Assembly: GCA_014529385.2 (NCBI GenBank)
Contig: CM043970.1
Span: 64,430,996-64,494,995, forward strand
From: Adiantum capillus-veneris
Taxonomy: Eukaryota; Streptophyta; Polypodiopsida; Polypodiales; Pteridaceae
DNA: 64,000 nt
Direction: 5' to 3'
The notes beneath the pieces are model-generated. The model made no database searches, was not told where the DNA came from, and was given only the letters and a program-made list of their open reading frames with translations. Of the stretch, positions 63,437 through 64,000 are shown piece by piece. The first letter of the stretch is position 1; the number at the start of each line of letters is the position of its first letter. The position numbers and the translations under genes are program-made.

Positions 63437-64000
63437 TCAAGTAACAGCAGCACTCCCAAAAGAGAACATGAAGCCACTCGTAGATCTCCTATCAACAATG
63501 CTACCTGCCCAATCTGCATCTGTATACCCATACAATGCTAATGGAGCATCTGCTGCATAGAACAATGCGTAGTCAAGAGTCCCTTGCACATACCGAAGTG
63601 TGTGTCGTAGTCCATCCAAATGTGGCTTCCTCGGAAGCTGCATGAACTGACTCTCCAAGCCTACTATGTAGCTTAAGTCTGGCCTCGTGATAGTCAAGTA
63701 GATTAGACTACCCACAATCTTCCTGTACATCTTGACATCCTCCACAACATCACCCTTCTCTGCACTCAGCTTTGCATTCACATCCAAGGGAGGCTTACAA
63801 TCATACATACCAAACTTTGACAACATGTCCAAAGCATACTGTCTCTGTGATAGCCATACACCCTCTAGAGTCTTGATCACCTCAATGCCAAGAAAGTAGC
63901 GCAACTCGCCCAAATCTTTCATTTCAAACTCTTGTTTGAGAAGACCCTTTACATGGTCAATCTCCATAGCATTGTCACCCACAATAATAAGTTCATCTAC
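63437..64000 (-). pseudogene. Ty1/copia RT-RNase H fragment, continues beyond the window
   Basis: On the minus strand the frame enters from the window edge with VDELIIVGDNAMEIDHVK, where the family has YVDDLIITG, so the second catalytic Asp is Glu. It continues QEFEMKDLGELRYFLGIEVI, GVWLSQRQYALDMLSKFGM, YRKIVGSLIYLTITRPDLSY, HTLRYVQGTLDYALFY and GYTDADWAGSIVDRRSTSGF, all standard copia RT-RNase H blocks. It ends at a TGA in SAAVT-stop, where the family has a Trp (AVTW), after which sequence similarity is lost. The copy is thus truncated within RNase H at its 3' side. The 5' side lies outside the window. Confidence 0.9.

Overview
The window looks like nuclear DNA of a plant with a large, transposon-packed genome, most likely a fern. 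The main clue is a decayed tandem pentatricopeptide (PPR) array at about 490-3480 whose repeats carry phrases such as LVDMYAKCG, VSWNALIAGYAQQ and GLSPDAITYACILKAC; I associate that style with fern and other seed-free plant PPR families. That placement is inference. I found no intact host gene, rRNA, tRNA or organellar segment. Nearly everything is mobile DNA, much of it nested.

Left part (1-6589): unassigned sequence with a hairpin, the PPR pseudogene, gene-poor DNA with a TC microsatellite, and a Ty1/copia RT-RNase H remnant with a possible 3' LTR.

Middle (6590-23122): the most interesting object, a roughly 16.5-kb DNA transposon. I recognised it from a perfect 22-bp terminal inverted repeat (6590-6611 and 23101-23122) flanked by a 4-bp direct repeat TAAA. 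It appears to have landed in the copia LTR. On the plus strand it carries exons of a small unknown protein (11400-11801), a spliced coiled-coil/zinc-finger protein with a basic tail (13951-15779), and an FCP1/NIF-like HAD phosphatase domain protein that has lost the first catalytic Asp (16157-17040). On the minus strand, convergent with these, is a multi-exon RNase H-fold transposase-like gene of the 'DFAENY ... SDGASSQFK ... GHE' family (22432-17538). Its introns and spacers are packed with CCACTT/AAGTGG palindromes and minisatellites. The element has itself been invaded by a SINE with a 17-bp target duplication, a piggyBac-like TIR element and an LTR-retrotransposon fragment. All its genes are broken, so this copy is dead.

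Right part (25307-63026): one giant LTR retrotransposon, element A (931- and 899-bp LTRs, TGGCGCCGTTGCC-type primer site, purine tract, near-identical 5-bp target duplication). About 18.3 kb of its own sequence is stretched to 37.7 kb by three nested insertions. These are solo LTR D in gag (29356-31298, TSD ATGG), a minus-strand non-autonomous LTR element C in the integrase (37120-45489, perfect TSD GTGGC), and a nearly complete Tat-like Ty3/gypsy element B in the 3' region (49172-58271, TSD ATGT, LTRs about 99% identical by eye). A encodes gag, protease, RT, RNase H and integrase, then unexpectedly a second retropepsin-like domain fused in frame behind the integrase, and a long broken ORF between pol and the 3' LTR. 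Its leader and 3' spacer carry recurrent AATAATCGCGATTATT palindromes. By LTR divergence (eye estimate) A is oldest, C intermediate and B youngest.

Right edge (63027-64000): a CTT/CT microsatellite and a minus-strand copia RT-RNase H fragment running off the window. All identities, percentages and domain calls were made by eye without alignment software.
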